DNA of 64,000 nt from Nocardia asteroides (GCA_019930625.1 CP082844.1:3658001-3722000), one strand, 5' to 3'. Positions 22,300-31,872 are shown, numbered from the stretch's first letter. A program made the numbers and translations. The notes: generated by a model not told the origin, from the letters alone.

Positions 22300-23076
22300 A
22301 TGGCCGAATTCGTGACCCTGGATCTGCCCGAGGGTGATGCCGCGCGCCGCGTGGCCGTCCTCCGGATCGATCGCCCGCCGCTGAATCTGCTGAATCTGCA
22401 GCTGGTGCGCGAGCTGGCCGAGGCGGCCGACGCCGTCGCCGCGGACCCGGGCGTCGCCGCGGTGGTCGTGTACGGCGACGAACGAGTGTTCTCGGCGGGT
22501 GACGACGTGGCCGAACTGAGCGGGCTGAGCAGTGACGAGGCCACCGCCATGGCGGCCGATCTCCAGCGGGCCCTGGGCTGCCTGGCCAGGATCCCGCAGC
22601 CCACTGTCGCGGCGATCAGCGGTTACTGCCTCGGCGGCGGGCTGGAACTGGCGCTGGGCGCGGATCGCCGCGTCATCGGTGACAACGTGAAGCTGGGTCT
22701 GCCGCAGATCAAAACCGGCCTGATCCCGCTCGCGGGCATCCGGCGCCTGGCGCTGCTGATCGGGCCGGGCCCGGCCAAGGACCTCGTCTACACCGGCCGT
22801 TTCGTCGAGCCGGAGGAGGCGAAGGCTCTCGGCCTGGTGGACGAGGTCGTCGCGCCGGACGACGTGTACACCGCCGCGATGGGTTGGGCGCGCCAGTTCG
22901 CCGATGGTCCCGCCCGCGCGCTGGCCGCCGCCAAAGCGGTCTTCGAAGCCGGTCCGCACGGTCTGGATCGCGCCCGTGACGAGTGGTCGGTCCTGTTCAC
23001 CACGGAAGATCGCCTGATAGGAACAGGTTCCTATTTGGCCGACGGTCCGGGGTCGGCGCAATTCGTGGGGCGATAG
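22300..23076 (+). CDS. Enoyl-CoA hydratase/isomerase family protein (EchA17-like)
   Basis: A 258-residue crotonase-fold protein. The CoA/oxyanion-hole segments are clear: VFSAGDDVAEL near residue 64 and ISGYCLGGGLELALGADRR near 107. The two catalytic glutamates of classical hydratases appear changed: the PExxLG position reads LPQIKTGLIP (Gln) and the second reads AKDLVYTG (Asp). It may therefore be an isomerase, a hydrolase or a weak hydratase rather than a standard beta-oxidation hydratase. Position matches M. tuberculosis echA17 (Rv3039c), between the Nudix and methyltransferase genes. Confidence 0.88.
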   Translation: MAEFVTLDLPEGDAARRVAVLRIDRPPLNLLNLQLVRELAEAADAVAADPGVAAVVVYGDERVFSAGDDVAELSGLSSDEATAMAADLQRALGCLARIPQPTVAAISGYCLGGGLELALGADRRVIGDNVKLGLPQIKTGLIPLAGIRRLALLIGPGPAKDLVYTGRFVEPEEAKALGLVDEVVAPDDVYTAAMGWARQFADGPARALAAAKAVFEAGPHGLDRARDEWSVLFTTEDRLIGTGSYLADGPGSAQFVGR

Positions 23077-23113
23077 CAGGCGTCAACTGGGGATTTGGGT
23101 AGGCTTGCCGACC

Positions 23114-24091
23114 ATGACGGTACGTCCCGACGACCCCGCGCCGAACCCGCACGCCACCGAGGCAGAGGTCGAAGCAGCGCTCAAGGATACGAAGCTGGCC
23201 CAGGTTCTCTACCACGACTGGGAAGCCGAGACCTATGACGACAAATGGTCCATTTCCTATGACGAGCGCTGTATCGAATACGCGCGCGGCCGGTTCGACG
23301 CGGCCGTCGGTCCCGCCCCGCTGCCCTACGACAAGGCGCTCGAACTGGGTTGCGGTACCGGCTTCTTCCTGCTGAACCTGATGCAGGCGGGCGTGGCGAA
23401 GTCCGGCTCGGTCACCGACCTGTCGCCGGGCATGGTGAAGGTCGCGCTGCGCAACGCGCAGAACCTCGGGTTGGACGTGGACGGCCGGGTCGCCGACGCC
23501 GAGACCATCCCTTACGAGGACGACACCTTCGATCTGGTGGTCGGTCACGCGGTGCTGCACCACATCCCGGACGTCGAACTGGCGCTCAAGGAGTGCCTGC
23601 GCGTGCTGAAGCCGGGCGGGCGCTTCGTGTTCGCCGGTGAGCCGACCACGGTCGGCAACTTCTACGCGCGCTGGTTGGGCCGGATCACCTGGAAGGCCAC
23701 CACCACGGTCACCAAGCTGCCGATGCTCAGCGACTGGCGGCGCCCGCAGGAGGAGCTGGACGAGTCCTCGCGCGCCGCGGCCCTGGAAGCGGTCGTCGAC
23801 CTGCACACCTTCGACCCGCGCGCCCTGGAGGCGATGGCCCGCTCGGCGGGCGCTGTCGAGGTGGCCGCCAAGACCGAGGAATTCGCGGCTGCGCTGTGGG
23901 GCTGGCCGGTGCGCACCTTCGAGGCGGCCGTGCCCGCCGAGAAGCTCACCTGGCGCTACCGGATGGCGATGTACCGCGCCTGGCTGGGGCTGAGCTGGGT
24001 GGACGAGAACGTCATGCGCCGCGTGGTTCCGCGTCAGTTCTTCTACAACGCCATGATCACCGGCGTGAAGCCGAGCTCCGCCGGAAAGTAG
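23114..24091 (+). CDS. SAM-dependent class I methyltransferase (Rv3038c-like)
   Basis: A 325-residue protein. The Rossmann motif I is ALELGCGTGFFLLNL near residue 77, followed by motif II SVTDLSPGMV, DAETIPYEDDTFDLVVGHAVLHHI near 130 and the VLKPGGRFVFAGE strand. The last 140 residues are helical and carry Trp/Arg-rich segments such as LTWRYRMAMYRAWLG, probably a lid or membrane-surface element. ATG 23114 chosen; a TTG three codons upstream is possible. Same place as Rv3038c. Acceptor substrate unknown. Confidence 0.88.
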   Translation: MTVRPDDPAPNPHATEAEVEAALKDTKLAQVLYHDWEAETYDDKWSISYDERCIEYARGRFDAAVGPAPLPYDKALELGCGTGFFLLNLMQAGVAKSGSVTDLSPGMVKVALRNAQNLGLDVDGRVADAETIPYEDDTFDLVVGHAVLHHIPDVELALKECLRVLKPGGRFVFAGEPTTVGNFYARWLGRITWKATTTVTKLPMLSDWRRPQEELDESSRAAALEAVVDLHTFDPRALEAMARSAGAVEVAAKTEEFAAALWGWPVRTFEAAVPAEKLTWRYRMAMYRAWLGLSWVDENVMRRVVPRQFFYNAMITGVKPSSAGK

Positions 24092-24242
24092 TGGGCCGCG
24101 TCACCCTTCGCGACCATGTCGCTCCCCACGATGGCACGGTCGGTGCAGTCGAGGGGTGCGAGCCCCTGGTCGCATTCCCGCGCCGGGCTCCCGAGGCGGC
24201 ACGCCGCGACAGCGGTGGGACGGACGTCCTGGGGGATCGGTA

Positions 24243-25466
24243 GTGGGCTATCGCTTCTCCCACGAGGATGTCCGGTACCTGGGTAGCGCGGCAGGCAATG
24301 CCGCGCTGACCGAGGTGGCCCTGCTGGAGCTGACCCCGGCGACGCACTTGCGCGATCTCGAACAGGTGCGCCGCACGCACGGCGACCGAACGGCGGCCCT
24401 GATCGAGACCGTGCGCTTGCGGCGCAGGGCAGGCGCGAAGCTCCTCGATGCCGCGCAGTGGCTCTTCACCGACGACGCGCTGCAACAGGCCACCCCGACG
24501 CTCGTCGCGCGGCAGCGTGCCGCCCGGCTCGCCGGACGGACGGTGCACGACGTCACCTGCTCGATCGGAGCCGAACTCGTCGAGCTGGCCCGGGTGTGCC
24601 CGGCGGTGCTCGGCAGCGATCTGGACGCAGTGCGGCTGGCTTTCGCCGCGCACAATCTGGGGCCGCACTGGCACGAGGCGGCGGAGCCGGGTCCGCTCGC
24701 GTCCGCCGGGGGACCTGCGGAGCGAACCCGAAACGTGATGCTGGTCCGCGCGGATGCGCTGCGTCCGAGCAGTCGCGACACCGTGATCATCGCCGACCCC
24801 GCCCGGCGCGCCGACGGCAGGCGCACCCACGACCCGGCCGCGCTGAGCCCGCCGCTGCCGGACCTGCTCGCTGCCTACGCGGGTCGCGATCTGGCCGTGA
24901 AGTGCGCGCCCGGTCTCGATTTCGACCGGCTCGGCTGGTCGGGTGAGGTGGAGGTGGTCTCGCTCGACGGCTCGGTGCGTGAGGCATGCCTGTGGTCCGC
25001 GGGACTCACCGAGTCCGGCGTCACCCGTCGCGCGACGGTGCTCTCCTCCAAGGGAGCCGCGTGGACCATCACCGACGCCGAGCCCGACGACATCGATGAG
25101 CGCGCGCCGGGGCAGTGGATCATCGATCCGGACGGTGCGATCGTGCGCGCCGGGCTCGTCCGTCATTACGCCTCGAAATACGCCCTGTGGCAACTGGATC
25201 CACGCATCGCCTATCTCACCGGCGACACCGTTCCCGAGGGTGTACGTGGTTTCCGCATCCTCGATCGCATGGATTTTCGCGAGAAAATCCTGCGCGCCGA
25301 ACTGCATCGCCGCGATTGCGGGCCTCTCGAAATCCTCGTCCGGGGCGTCGATGTGGATCCTGACGCGTTGCGTTCGCGACTCAAACTCCGCGGCACCCGG
25401 CCGCATACGCTGGTGATCACTCGCATCGGCCGCGCCGCGACGGTCTTCCTCTGTTCCACCCCGTGA
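24243..25466 (+). CDS. THUMP-like-domain class I SAM protein (Rv3037c-like)
   Basis: A 407-residue protein starting at GTG 24243, preceded by GGGGGAT. The middle holds a SAM-fold segment: TVHDVTCSIGAELVELAR near residue 102, then VLGSDLDAVRLAFAAHN and DTVIIADPARRADGRR near 180. This resembles the 23S rRNA/RlmI-like class in which DPxR replaces the usual DPPY. The C-terminus carries the THUMP-like domain found in this actinobacterial family. An RNA methyltransferase role is likely from the fold, but no substrate is established. Lies in the Rv3037c position, convergent with the next gene. Confidence 0.82.
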   Translation: MGYRFSHEDVRYLGSAAGNAALTEVALLELTPATHLRDLEQVRRTHGDRTAALIETVRLRRRAGAKLLDAAQWLFTDDALQQATPTLVARQRAARLAGRTVHDVTCSIGAELVELARVCPAVLGSDLDAVRLAFAAHNLGPHWHEAAEPGPLASAGGPAERTRNVMLVRADALRPSSRDTVIIADPARRADGRRTHDPAALSPPLPDLLAAYAGRDLAVKCAPGLDFDRLGWSGEVEVVSLDGSVREACLWSAGLTESGVTRRATVLSSKGAAWTITDAEPDDIDERAPGQWIIDPDGAIVRAGLVRHYASKYALWQLDPRIAYLTGDTVPEGVRGFRILDRMDFREKILRAELHRRDCGPLEILVRGVDVDPDALRSRLKLRGTRPHTLVITRIGRAATVFLCSTP

Positions 25467-25492
25467 TCATCGGATGTCTGCTCGAATCGCTT

Positions 25493-25981
25493 CTACGCGG
25501 GAAGGGCGGCGACGACGAGTCTCGCAGCGGCCGCCCATCGCTGGTCGGTCGGATTCGTCAGCCGCGCTATGGTCGCCTCGGTCACCGAACTCTGTTGTGG
25601 CCGCGCCACTTCGATGGATGCGCTGAAGGACAGTACTCCACCGGCTGTGAGGTGGTAGGTGCAGCTTCGACCATAGGAACCGTCGTGGCGTTCGGTGCTG
25701 GTGTCTCGCCCGTCGCCGAGGCTCACATCCGCGAGGGCGCTGATTTCCCCACCGCTGAGCACGCATTCGTCGTCGACGGCGTGTTCGGCGAACGGCTCGC
25801 CGGTCACCTTCGCCGGTGTGGTCGCGGCCGGGCTTCGCGGCACTGCCACCGGCTGCCCGTCGACCGTGTCAGCGCACGCGGCGGTAGACGTGAGTAGAGC
25901 GATCGCGACTATCGTCGCCTTACCGAGCCGCGGGAGAATTCCGGCCCCTGGCCATAGTTCCCCCCGCTCGAACCGGAACAC
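25493..25981 (-). CDS. Small secreted lipoprotein, DUF3558-like
   Basis: A 162-residue protein with a hydrophobic stretch (residues 20-34) ending in the lipobox TSTAAC, followed by a Thr/Pro/Ala-rich linker. The mature part contains DECVLSGGEISALADVS, similar to the Cys-start segment of DUF3558 lipoproteins of Nocardia and Rhodococcus, and a second Cys in GRSCTYH that could form a disulfide. The only in-frame start ahead of the signal is GTG 25981, with a poor ribosome site. Ends 26 bp from the convergent Rv3037c-like gene. Confidence 0.65.
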   Translation of the reverse strand: MFRFERGELWPGAGILPRLGKATIVAIALLTSTAACADTVDGQPVAVPRSPAATTPAKVTGEPFAEHAVDDECVLSGGEISALADVSLGDGRDTSTERHDGSYGRSCTYHLTAGGVLSFSASIEVARPQQSSVTEATIARLTNPTDQRWAAAARLVVAALPA

Positions 25982-25999
25982 GACAAGTTCGAGGTGACT

Positions 26000-27307
26000 C
26001 TACTCCGGTTCGAACGCGAAGATCTCGCCGATCCGGGTGGCGACCACGACCTCGCCCTTCGCGCCCACCGACGTGCCCGTGACGGTCCCCTTCGCGCCCG
26101 GCAGGACGTCGGAGTCGATGGTGGCTCCGGTCTGCGTGTCGAAGGTGACGAGATTCAGGCCGTCTCCGATCGCCGCGGCGGCGTATCCGGTGTCGCCCGC
26201 TGTCTGCGCCGCAGGCCCGCGCAGCGCGAGATCTTTTCGCTCCCAAACAGTTTCAACCGCGTCGCCGTTGTCCCGCAGCCCGAGCAGGTAGCCGTCGTCG
26301 CCGGACGGGATGATCAGGCCGTCGCCGGATACCGAGATGCCGCCGCGCGGCGCCCACTCCAACTGGTGGACCCACTTGGTCCGCCCGTCGGCGGTATCGA
26401 GGGCGATCAGCCGATTGCTGTTGTCGCCGACGTAGAGGGTGCCGCCGTCGGCGGACAGGGCCGGGCTGGTCGCGCTGCCGCGCTGCAGCAGTTCGGCGCT
26501 CCACTCCCGCTCGACCTTGCCATCGGCATAGCGCAGCGCGACCACCGCCCCGGACGGCCGACCCGGCTGCCACAACGTCACATAGAAACGGCCGCTCGCG
26601 GTGTCGATCGGGGAGATGTTCGCGACGGGGCACTGCGGCCCTCCGGCGGCGCAGTCGTCCAGTCCCTGACCTGCGGCAGGCCAGCCGAGGTTGGCGTGGG
26701 CGAGGAAGTCCGGCTCGCCGAGCAGTTGCACGGTCGGCACCATTCGATCGCCGGTCTGCCGCGACAGCACGTCGACCTGGCCGGATTGCGTGACCGTCAG
26801 CAGCTTTCCGTCACCGGTGAACTGCACCGAGACCGGCGTTCCGGCAACGGGCGTGGCCCATCGCGGCTGCCCCAGGTAGTTGAACGAGATCATCCTGCTG
26901 TCGTCGCCGACGTAGACGTTGGTCATCCCGTCGACCGCGGACGGCGCCGAGATCGCGCTCGAGCCCAAGGCATTGCAGAACCGCTTGCGACCGGTGGCCA
27001 TCTGGAAGGAGAAGATCGAACAGTTCGGCAGTTGCGTGGTGACGAACAGCTGACTGTCGGGCCCCAGCGTGATCGGCTGGGCGATCGGCCCGCCGACCGG
27101 CCGCGACCAGCTCAGCTCGATCTTTTGCGATCCGGTGACCGGACTGGTGCCGCTGTTGCGGCCGTCGTGGTAGGCGGCGGTCCAGCCCTTGCCGGAGCCG
27201 ACGGTGATGTCGTCGTAATCGGTGCCGCAACCGGTCGATGCCAGCGCACCGACCGTAACCAGCACGGCCAGCACGACCGGGGCACGTTTCCGGGACGGTC
27301 GCCACAT
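26000..27307 (-). CDS. PQQ-like beta-propeller lipoprotein (Rv3035-like)
   Basis: A 435-residue exported protein from ATG 27307. The signal ends in a lipobox ALASTGC (Cys near 27). The rest is a beta-propeller with repeated blade motifs: GTLYVGDNSNRLIALDTADGRTKW, GLNLVTFDTQTGATID and GEVVVATRIGEIFAFEPE. Four cysteines in the middle (NCSIF, RFCN, DDCAA, PQCPV) may form disulfides. M. tuberculosis Rv3035 sits at the same place, divergent from the acyltransferase Rv3034c. Its function is not established; propellers of this type scaffold envelope complexes. An upstream start at 27388 would add a basic leader and is less likely. Confidence 0.85.
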   Translation of the reverse strand: MWRPSRKRAPVVLAVLVTVGALASTGCGTDYDDITVGSGKGWTAAYHDGRNSGTSPVTGSQKIELSWSRPVGGPIAQPITLGPDSQLFVTTQLPNCSIFSFQMATGRKRFCNALGSSAISAPSAVDGMTNVYVGDDSRMISFNYLGQPRWATPVAGTPVSVQFTGDGKLLTVTQSGQVDVLSRQTGDRMVPTVQLLGEPDFLAHANLGWPAAGQGLDDCAAGGPQCPVANISPIDTASGRFYVTLWQPGRPSGAVVALRYADGKVEREWSAELLQRGSATSPALSADGGTLYVGDNSNRLIALDTADGRTKWVHQLEWAPRGGISVSGDGLIIPSGDDGYLLGLRDNGDAVETVWERKDLALRGPAAQTAGDTGYAAAAIGDGLNLVTFDTQTGATIDSDVLPGAKGTVTGTSVGAKGEVVVATRIGEIFAFEPE

Positions 27308-27537
27308 GGAAGTAGCCAGTACGCCGCCGCTTCGCACCTGCCGCACTCCTGTCGTCGTTGGCGTTCGCCGTCGCCGTCTCCGGCGCACGAGTCACTGTAC
27401 GGGAGGCCCGTGCGCGGGTGAACGCGTCCCGGCGTTGTCGTCGCGGGTGCTCGTCACGGTGCTCGTCGTGGGCGATAGGCTCTATCCGTCGCCGCGAGGC
27501 GGGCGACGGCCGTAGGACCACGACAGGAGAACCGTTC

Positions 27538-28287
27538 GTGACGAGCATGTGGGGCGCACCGTTGCGCTCGCGCTGGCGGGGATCGCGCCGCCGGGATCCG
27601 CAGCAGGCGCGTTTTCTGACGCTGGCGTCGCTGCGCTGGGTGCTCGCGAATCGGGCGTACACGCCCTGGTATCTGGTGCGCTACTACCGGCTGCTCAAAT
27701 TCCGCCTGGCCAACCCGCACATCGTGCTGCGCGGCATGGTGTTCCTCGGCCGCCGCGTGGAGATCCATGCGACGCCGGAGCTGAGCCGTATGGAGATCGG
27801 CCGCTGGGTGCACATCGGCGACGGCAACGCGATCCGCTGCCACGAGGGTTCGCTGCGCATCGGCGACAAGGTGGTGTTCGGCAAGGACAACGTCGTCAAC
27901 ACCTACCTCGACATCGAGATCGGGGACTCGACCCTGGTGGCCGACTGGTGCTACATCTGCGACTTCGACCACAAGATGGACGACATCACCGTGCCGATCA
28001 AGGACCAGGGCATCGTGAAGAGCCCGGTCCGCATCGGTCCCGACACCTGGATCGCCGCCAAGGTGACCGTGCTGCGCGAGACCCGCGTCGGTCGCGGCTG
28101 CGTGCTCGGCGCGCACGCCGTGGTCAAAGGCGAGATCCCGGACTACAGCATCGCCGTCGGCGCACCGGCCAAGGTGGTCAAGAACCGCAAGGCGGCCTGG
28201 GAGGCGGGCGCTGAAGAGCGCGCCAAGTACTTCGCCGCGCTGGAGGACATCGCGCGCAAGAAGAACGGCGCCACACAGACCGCCTGA
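27538..28287 (+). CDS. Left-handed beta-helix acyltransferase (Rv3034c-like)
   Basis: A 249-residue protein from GTG 27538, with AGGAG 8 bases upstream. Hexapeptide repeats form a left-handed parallel beta-helix: MEIGRWVHIGDGNAIRC, LRIGDKVVFGKDNVVN, IEIGDSTLVADWCYICD, then VRIGPDTWIAAKVTVLRET and VGRGCVLGAHAVVKGEIPDYSIAVG. The catalytic-type His in CDFDHKMDD is present. This architecture belongs to O-acyltransferases using acyl-CoA. In mycobacteria Rv3034c lies with the MGLP genes and has been connected to acylation of methylglucose lipopolysaccharide; I infer a similar role. Confidence 0.88.
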   Translation: MTSMWGAPLRSRWRGSRRRDPQQARFLTLASLRWVLANRAYTPWYLVRYYRLLKFRLANPHIVLRGMVFLGRRVEIHATPELSRMEIGRWVHIGDGNAIRCHEGSLRIGDKVVFGKDNVVNTYLDIEIGDSTLVADWCYICDFDHKMDDITVPIKDQGIVKSPVRIGPDTWIAAKVTVLRETRVGRGCVLGAHAVVKGEIPDYSIAVGAPAKVVKNRKAAWEAGAEERAKYFAALEDIARKKNGATQTA

Positions 28288-28402
28288 CGGCGAAACAGCC
28301 GGACGAGTCGCGCAGCGAGGTGACTCACCCCGGCATCCGAGCCGGTGGGACCTGCTCTGTGAAGCCCTGGATTCGTCGGTGCGGACGAGTAGGTTCGGCG
28401 CT

Positions 28403-28948
28403 ATGACTGCCTATGCCGCCCTGCTGCGGGGGATCACGCCGAGCAACCCGAACATGAGCAACGCGAAGTTGCGGGCGGTATTCGAGGCGCTCGGATTCGA
28501 GGGAGTCGGTTCGGTGCTGGCCAGCGGCAACATCGTGTTCCGCAGCGCGGAGACCGACGTGCCCGCGTTGGAGGAGCGTATCCAGCAGGCGCTGACCGCC
28601 GAACTCGGGATCGGCGGCGGCACGATCATCCGCAGCCACGACGAACTGCGCGCGCTGCTGGACAGCGACCCGTTCCCCGGCCTGACCCACGGGCGCGGCA
28701 CCTATCTGATCGCCACATTCCTCAAGGACACGGCCGAGCATCCGGCGACACTGCCCGAGCAACCCGATCCGCTCACCAGGATCGTCGCCTACGACAAGGC
28801 AGCGCGCGCCTTCCTCGCGGTCATCGACAACAGCGAGCCGGGCAAGACGCCGGACTTCATGGCCTGGCTGGACAAGACGTACGGCAAGGACATCACCACC
28901 CGCACCTGGCTCACCGTCGAGCGCATCGTCAAGAAGCTCGCGGCCTGA
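28403..28948 (+). CDS. DUF1697 family protein
   Basis: A 181-residue soluble protein. It opens MTAYAALLRGITPSNPNM, close to the family start (YxALLRGINVGG), and continues with SNAKLRAVFEALGFEGVGSVLASGNIVF, the best-conserved DUF1697 block. The C-terminus TRTWLTVERIVKKLA is also typical. Biochemical function unknown. Convergent with the glycosyltransferase, stops 10 bp apart; it occupies the place of Rv3033 in M. tuberculosis but is unrelated. Confidence 0.88.
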   Translation: MTAYAALLRGITPSNPNMSNAKLRAVFEALGFEGVGSVLASGNIVFRSAETDVPALEERIQQALTAELGIGGGTIIRSHDELRALLDSDPFPGLTHGRGTYLIATFLKDTAEHPATLPEQPDPLTRIVAYDKAARAFLAVIDNSEPGKTPDFMAWLDKTYGKDITTRTWLTVERIVKKLAA

Positions 28949-28958
28949 CCGGGCGGCC

Positions 28959-30212
28959 CTACTTCGGATCGCGTTCCGGCAGCGGACGTTCCACGATGGT
29001 CGGCCGGCCCAGCGGATTGCGCACCCGCCGCTTGGCCGAGTGGTACACCTGGGCGGTTTCCGCGGCAACCACGTCCCACGCGAAATCGGCGGTGAGCCGT
29101 TCGCGGGCGGCGTAGGCCCGCTGCTGCGCGGCGGCCGGGTCGTCGAGGGTGGCGCGGACCGCCTCGACCAATCCGTCGACGTCCGCGGGCGCGAACGAGG
29201 CGCCGGTGACGCCGTCGATCACGGCCTCGCCCAGGCCGCCCGCCGTCGAGGTGATCAGCGGGGTGCCCGCCGCGGCCGCCTCGAGCGCGACGATGCCGAA
29301 GGGTTCGTACCGGCTGGGCAGCACGATCGCGTCGGCGCCGTGCAGCCAGCCGAGCAGTTCGGCGTGGTCGAGCTGACCGGCGAAGGTCACCGCGCGGGCG
29401 ACGCGGTGCACGCGGGCGCGCTCCCGCAACCACTCGAACTGGGTGCCGACGCCCGCGACGGTCAGGGTGGTGCCGGGGTGGGCGCGGCGGATGCGCGGCA
29501 GCGCGGCGATCGCGTCCTGTACGCCCTTCTCGTACTCGAGCCTGCCCACGTACAGCAGCCGGGGCGGACCGCTGCGCGGCGAGCGCGGACGAAACGTCCA
29601 CGCGCTCACGTCGATTCCGTTGCGGATCACCGTCATCGGGATCCGCTCCGGACCGTAGAGCCGCTCGACCTCGTCCTGCATGGACGCCGAGCAGGTGATC
29701 AGCGCGTCGGATTCGTTGGCGAGCCACCACTCCACCGAGTGCACCTGCTTGTTGACCTTGCCCGCGACCCAACCGCTGTGCCGCCCCGCCTCGGTGGCAT
29801 GGATGGTCGACACCAGCGGCACGTCGTAGTACTCGGCCAGGGCGATGCCGGGGTGGGCGACCAGCCAGTCGTGCGCGTGCACGACGTCGGGCGTCCAGCC
29901 GTCGCCGATGCCCGGCTTGCCGAGCGCGACGCCCGCGCGCACCATGGCGTGGCCCATGGCCAGCGTCCAGGCGAGCATGTCCTCGCCGAAGTCGAACACC
30001 GGCGGGTCCTCCGCGACCGCCACCACCAGCACGCCGTCGGCGATGTAGGAGTGCGTGGGATGGGTCGCGGCGTCGGTGCCGGAGGGACGCCGCGACAGGA
30101 CGACCACCTCGTGGCCCGCCGCGGCCAGCTCGACGGCGAGGTGATGCACGTGCCTGCCGAGCCCACCCACCACGACCGGCGGGTACTCCCACGACACCAT
30201 CAAAATCTTCAT
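28959..30212 (-). CDS. GT4 glycosyltransferase of MGLP synthesis (Rv3032-like)
   Basis: A 417-residue GT-B fold glycosyltransferase. N-terminal donor/acceptor loop is SWEYPPVVVGGLGRHVHHLA near residue 7; the nucleotide-sugar site is LPSRYEPFGIVALEAAAAGTP near 305 (EPFG plus E7E pattern), as in alpha-glucan transferases. The M. tuberculosis counterpart Rv3032 elongates the alpha-1,4-glucan of methylglucose lipopolysaccharide. Its ATG overlaps the stop of the GH57 gene (ATGA), and the methyltransferase gene precedes both, the same three-gene order as Rv3030-Rv3031-Rv3032. Confidence 0.93.
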   Translation of the reverse strand: MKILMVSWEYPPVVVGGLGRHVHHLAVELAAAGHEVVVLSRRPSGTDAATHPTHSYIADGVLVVAVAEDPPVFDFGEDMLAWTLAMGHAMVRAGVALGKPGIGDGWTPDVVHAHDWLVAHPGIALAEYYDVPLVSTIHATEAGRHSGWVAGKVNKQVHSVEWWLANESDALITCSASMQDEVERLYGPERIPMTVIRNGIDVSAWTFRPRSPRSGPPRLLYVGRLEYEKGVQDAIAALPRIRRAHPGTTLTVAGVGTQFEWLRERARVHRVARAVTFAGQLDHAELLGWLHGADAIVLPSRYEPFGIVALEAAAAGTPLITSTAGGLGEAVIDGVTGASFAPADVDGLVEAVRATLDDPAAAQQRAYAARERLTADFAWDVVAAETAQVYHSAKRRVRNPLGRPTIVERPLPERDPK

Positions 30213-31858
30213 GCAAGTCCTTCTGCGGCCGAGCCCGGGTCCGCCGGGTCCGGTCCGTGGTCCGCGGTGGCGGGGCCCGAACCTGGCGCGGCGGCGGATA
30301 CTGCCCCGGTGACGCTGGGTACGGACCCCGCGGAGATGAGTCGTCGCGCGTCCACGCCGGGGAAGAGTCCGTCAGCTGCCCCCCATCCTGCCGCCAACTG
30401 CCGTGCTTTCGCGAGTTGGCCCGCCCCGACGGCCGTGGCGATTTCCCGGACCGCGTGGGCGTGGCGGTGTGCGCGGTCGCGCGCGTAACCCGCCGCGGAG
30501 TCCTTGCTGACCATGAACGCCCAGTCGCTGGAGACGGTCAGGATCGCCTCGCGCAGCAGCTGGTCGGCCACGTGGTCGCGCAGCCCGGGCGCGCCGCCCT
30601 GCGCGGCGCGCATCTTGTCGAGGGTGTCCAGGGTCAACCGGACGATGTCGTCGTTGAGCTCGACCAGGTCGCTCACCTGCTCGCCCGCCCACACCCGCCA
30701 GTCCTTGCCCGAGCCCCAGGAGGAGTCGGCCAGCGGCACCGGTTCGCCCAGGTAGCCGCGTGTCCGCGCGTCGGCGAGGGTGCCCACGGTGACGCCCGCC
30801 TCCGGCAGCGCGCGCAGCACCTGTGCCAGCCATTGCGGGCCTTCGTGCCACCAGTGGCCGAACAGTTCGGTGTCGAACGCCGCGACGACCAAGGCGGGCC
30901 GCCCGATCCGCTCGGACTCGGAGACCAACCGCTCCCGCACGGTGCGCACGAAGTCCTCCACGTCCCGGGCGACGGCCGCCGCGGCCAGTTCCGGATCGTA
31001 GGGAGCTTTGTCGGGACCTGCGACGGTCTTGCCGGTGACCCGGGCGGGTTTGAGACCCGTCGCGTGGTCGTAGTGATGAAAGTCACGGTAGGCGCCGTGG
31101 CCCGGATAGCCGGATTTCGGTGACCAGACCCGGTAACTCACCTGCAGATCCCGGCCGAACGCGACCACATCGGAATCCCGCACCGGGCGGCCGAGCGTCG
31201 TGTCACCGCGCAGGGCTGGTCCGTCGACCATGAAATGCGTCACACCCGCGGCGGCGTAGCCGGCCTCCATGCCGGGGGTGTATCCGCACTCCGGCGCCCA
31301 GATGCCGGTCGGCGTGCGACCCCAGCGGTGCCGCGCGTCGGCCAGGCCCTCGGTGAGCTGGAATTGCCGCAGTCGCGGATCCAGTAGCGGCTGGAACGGA
31401 TGGGCCAGCGGCCCGCCGAGCAGTTCGATGGTCTCCGCGTCGATGAGCGCCCGCCATACCGGCGCGGCGCCGTGCCGCCAGTGCCGCTCGAATTCGGCCA
31501 AGGCTGCTGCGGCGAGCCGGTGTTCGTGCCTGCCCAGCGCGACATTGCCCGCCATGGCCGCTTCGTCGGCGCGCAGCTGCCAGTTCCCCAGCCAGTGGTG
31601 CATACCCGCCAGGCAGTGCGGGTCGTCCAGCTGAGCCGCGAGCACCGGAGTGATGCCGAGACTGAGCAGATGCGAACGCCCTTCGGCGGCAAGGGTTCGC
31701 AAGACCTCGACGACGGGCAGGTAGGACGCGGCCCAGGACTGGTAGAGCCATTCCTCGCCGACCGGCCAGCGGCCGTGATGGGCCAGCCAGGGCAGGTGGG
31801 AGTGCAGGACCAAGGTGAACTGGCCCGGCACAGGGCTTGCCGCGTGCCCGCCGGGCAC
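30209..31858 (-). CDS. GH57 alpha-1,4-glucan branching enzyme, DUF1957 type (Rv3031-like)
   Basis: A 549-residue cytoplasmic enzyme that adds alpha-1,6 branches to the methylglucose lipopolysaccharide glucan. GH57 motifs: HSHLPWLAHHG near residue 17, GIWAPECGYTPGME near 180 (catalytic Glu in APEC), AFDTELFGHWWHEGP near 340 (catalytic Asp in FDTE). The C-terminal helical DUF1957 region has SSWGSGKDWRVWAG and SDWAFMVSKD. GTG 31858 gives an N-terminus (GGHAASPVPGQFTLVLH) matching Rv3031. Coupled to the glycosyltransferase by ATGA; only 14 bp after the methyltransferase stop. Confidence 0.92.
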   Translation of the reverse strand: MPGGHAASPVPGQFTLVLHSHLPWLAHHGRWPVGEEWLYQSWAASYLPVVEVLRTLAAEGRSHLLSLGITPVLAAQLDDPHCLAGMHHWLGNWQLRADEAAMAGNVALGRHEHRLAAAALAEFERHWRHGAAPVWRALIDAETIELLGGPLAHPFQPLLDPRLRQFQLTEGLADARHRWGRTPTGIWAPECGYTPGMEAGYAAAGVTHFMVDGPALRGDTTLGRPVRDSDVVAFGRDLQVSYRVWSPKSGYPGHGAYRDFHHYDHATGLKPARVTGKTVAGPDKAPYDPELAAAAVARDVEDFVRTVRERLVSESERIGRPALVVAAFDTELFGHWWHEGPQWLAQVLRALPEAGVTVGTLADARTRGYLGEPVPLADSSWGSGKDWRVWAGEQVSDLVELNDDIVRLTLDTLDKMRAAQGGAPGLRDHVADQLLREAILTVSSDWAFMVSKDSAAGYARDRAHRHAHAVREIATAVGAGQLAKARQLAAGWGAADGLFPGVDARRLISAGSVPSVTGAVSAAAPGSGPATADHGPDPADPGSAAEGLA

Positions 31859-31872
31859 GGTACCGCGATCGG

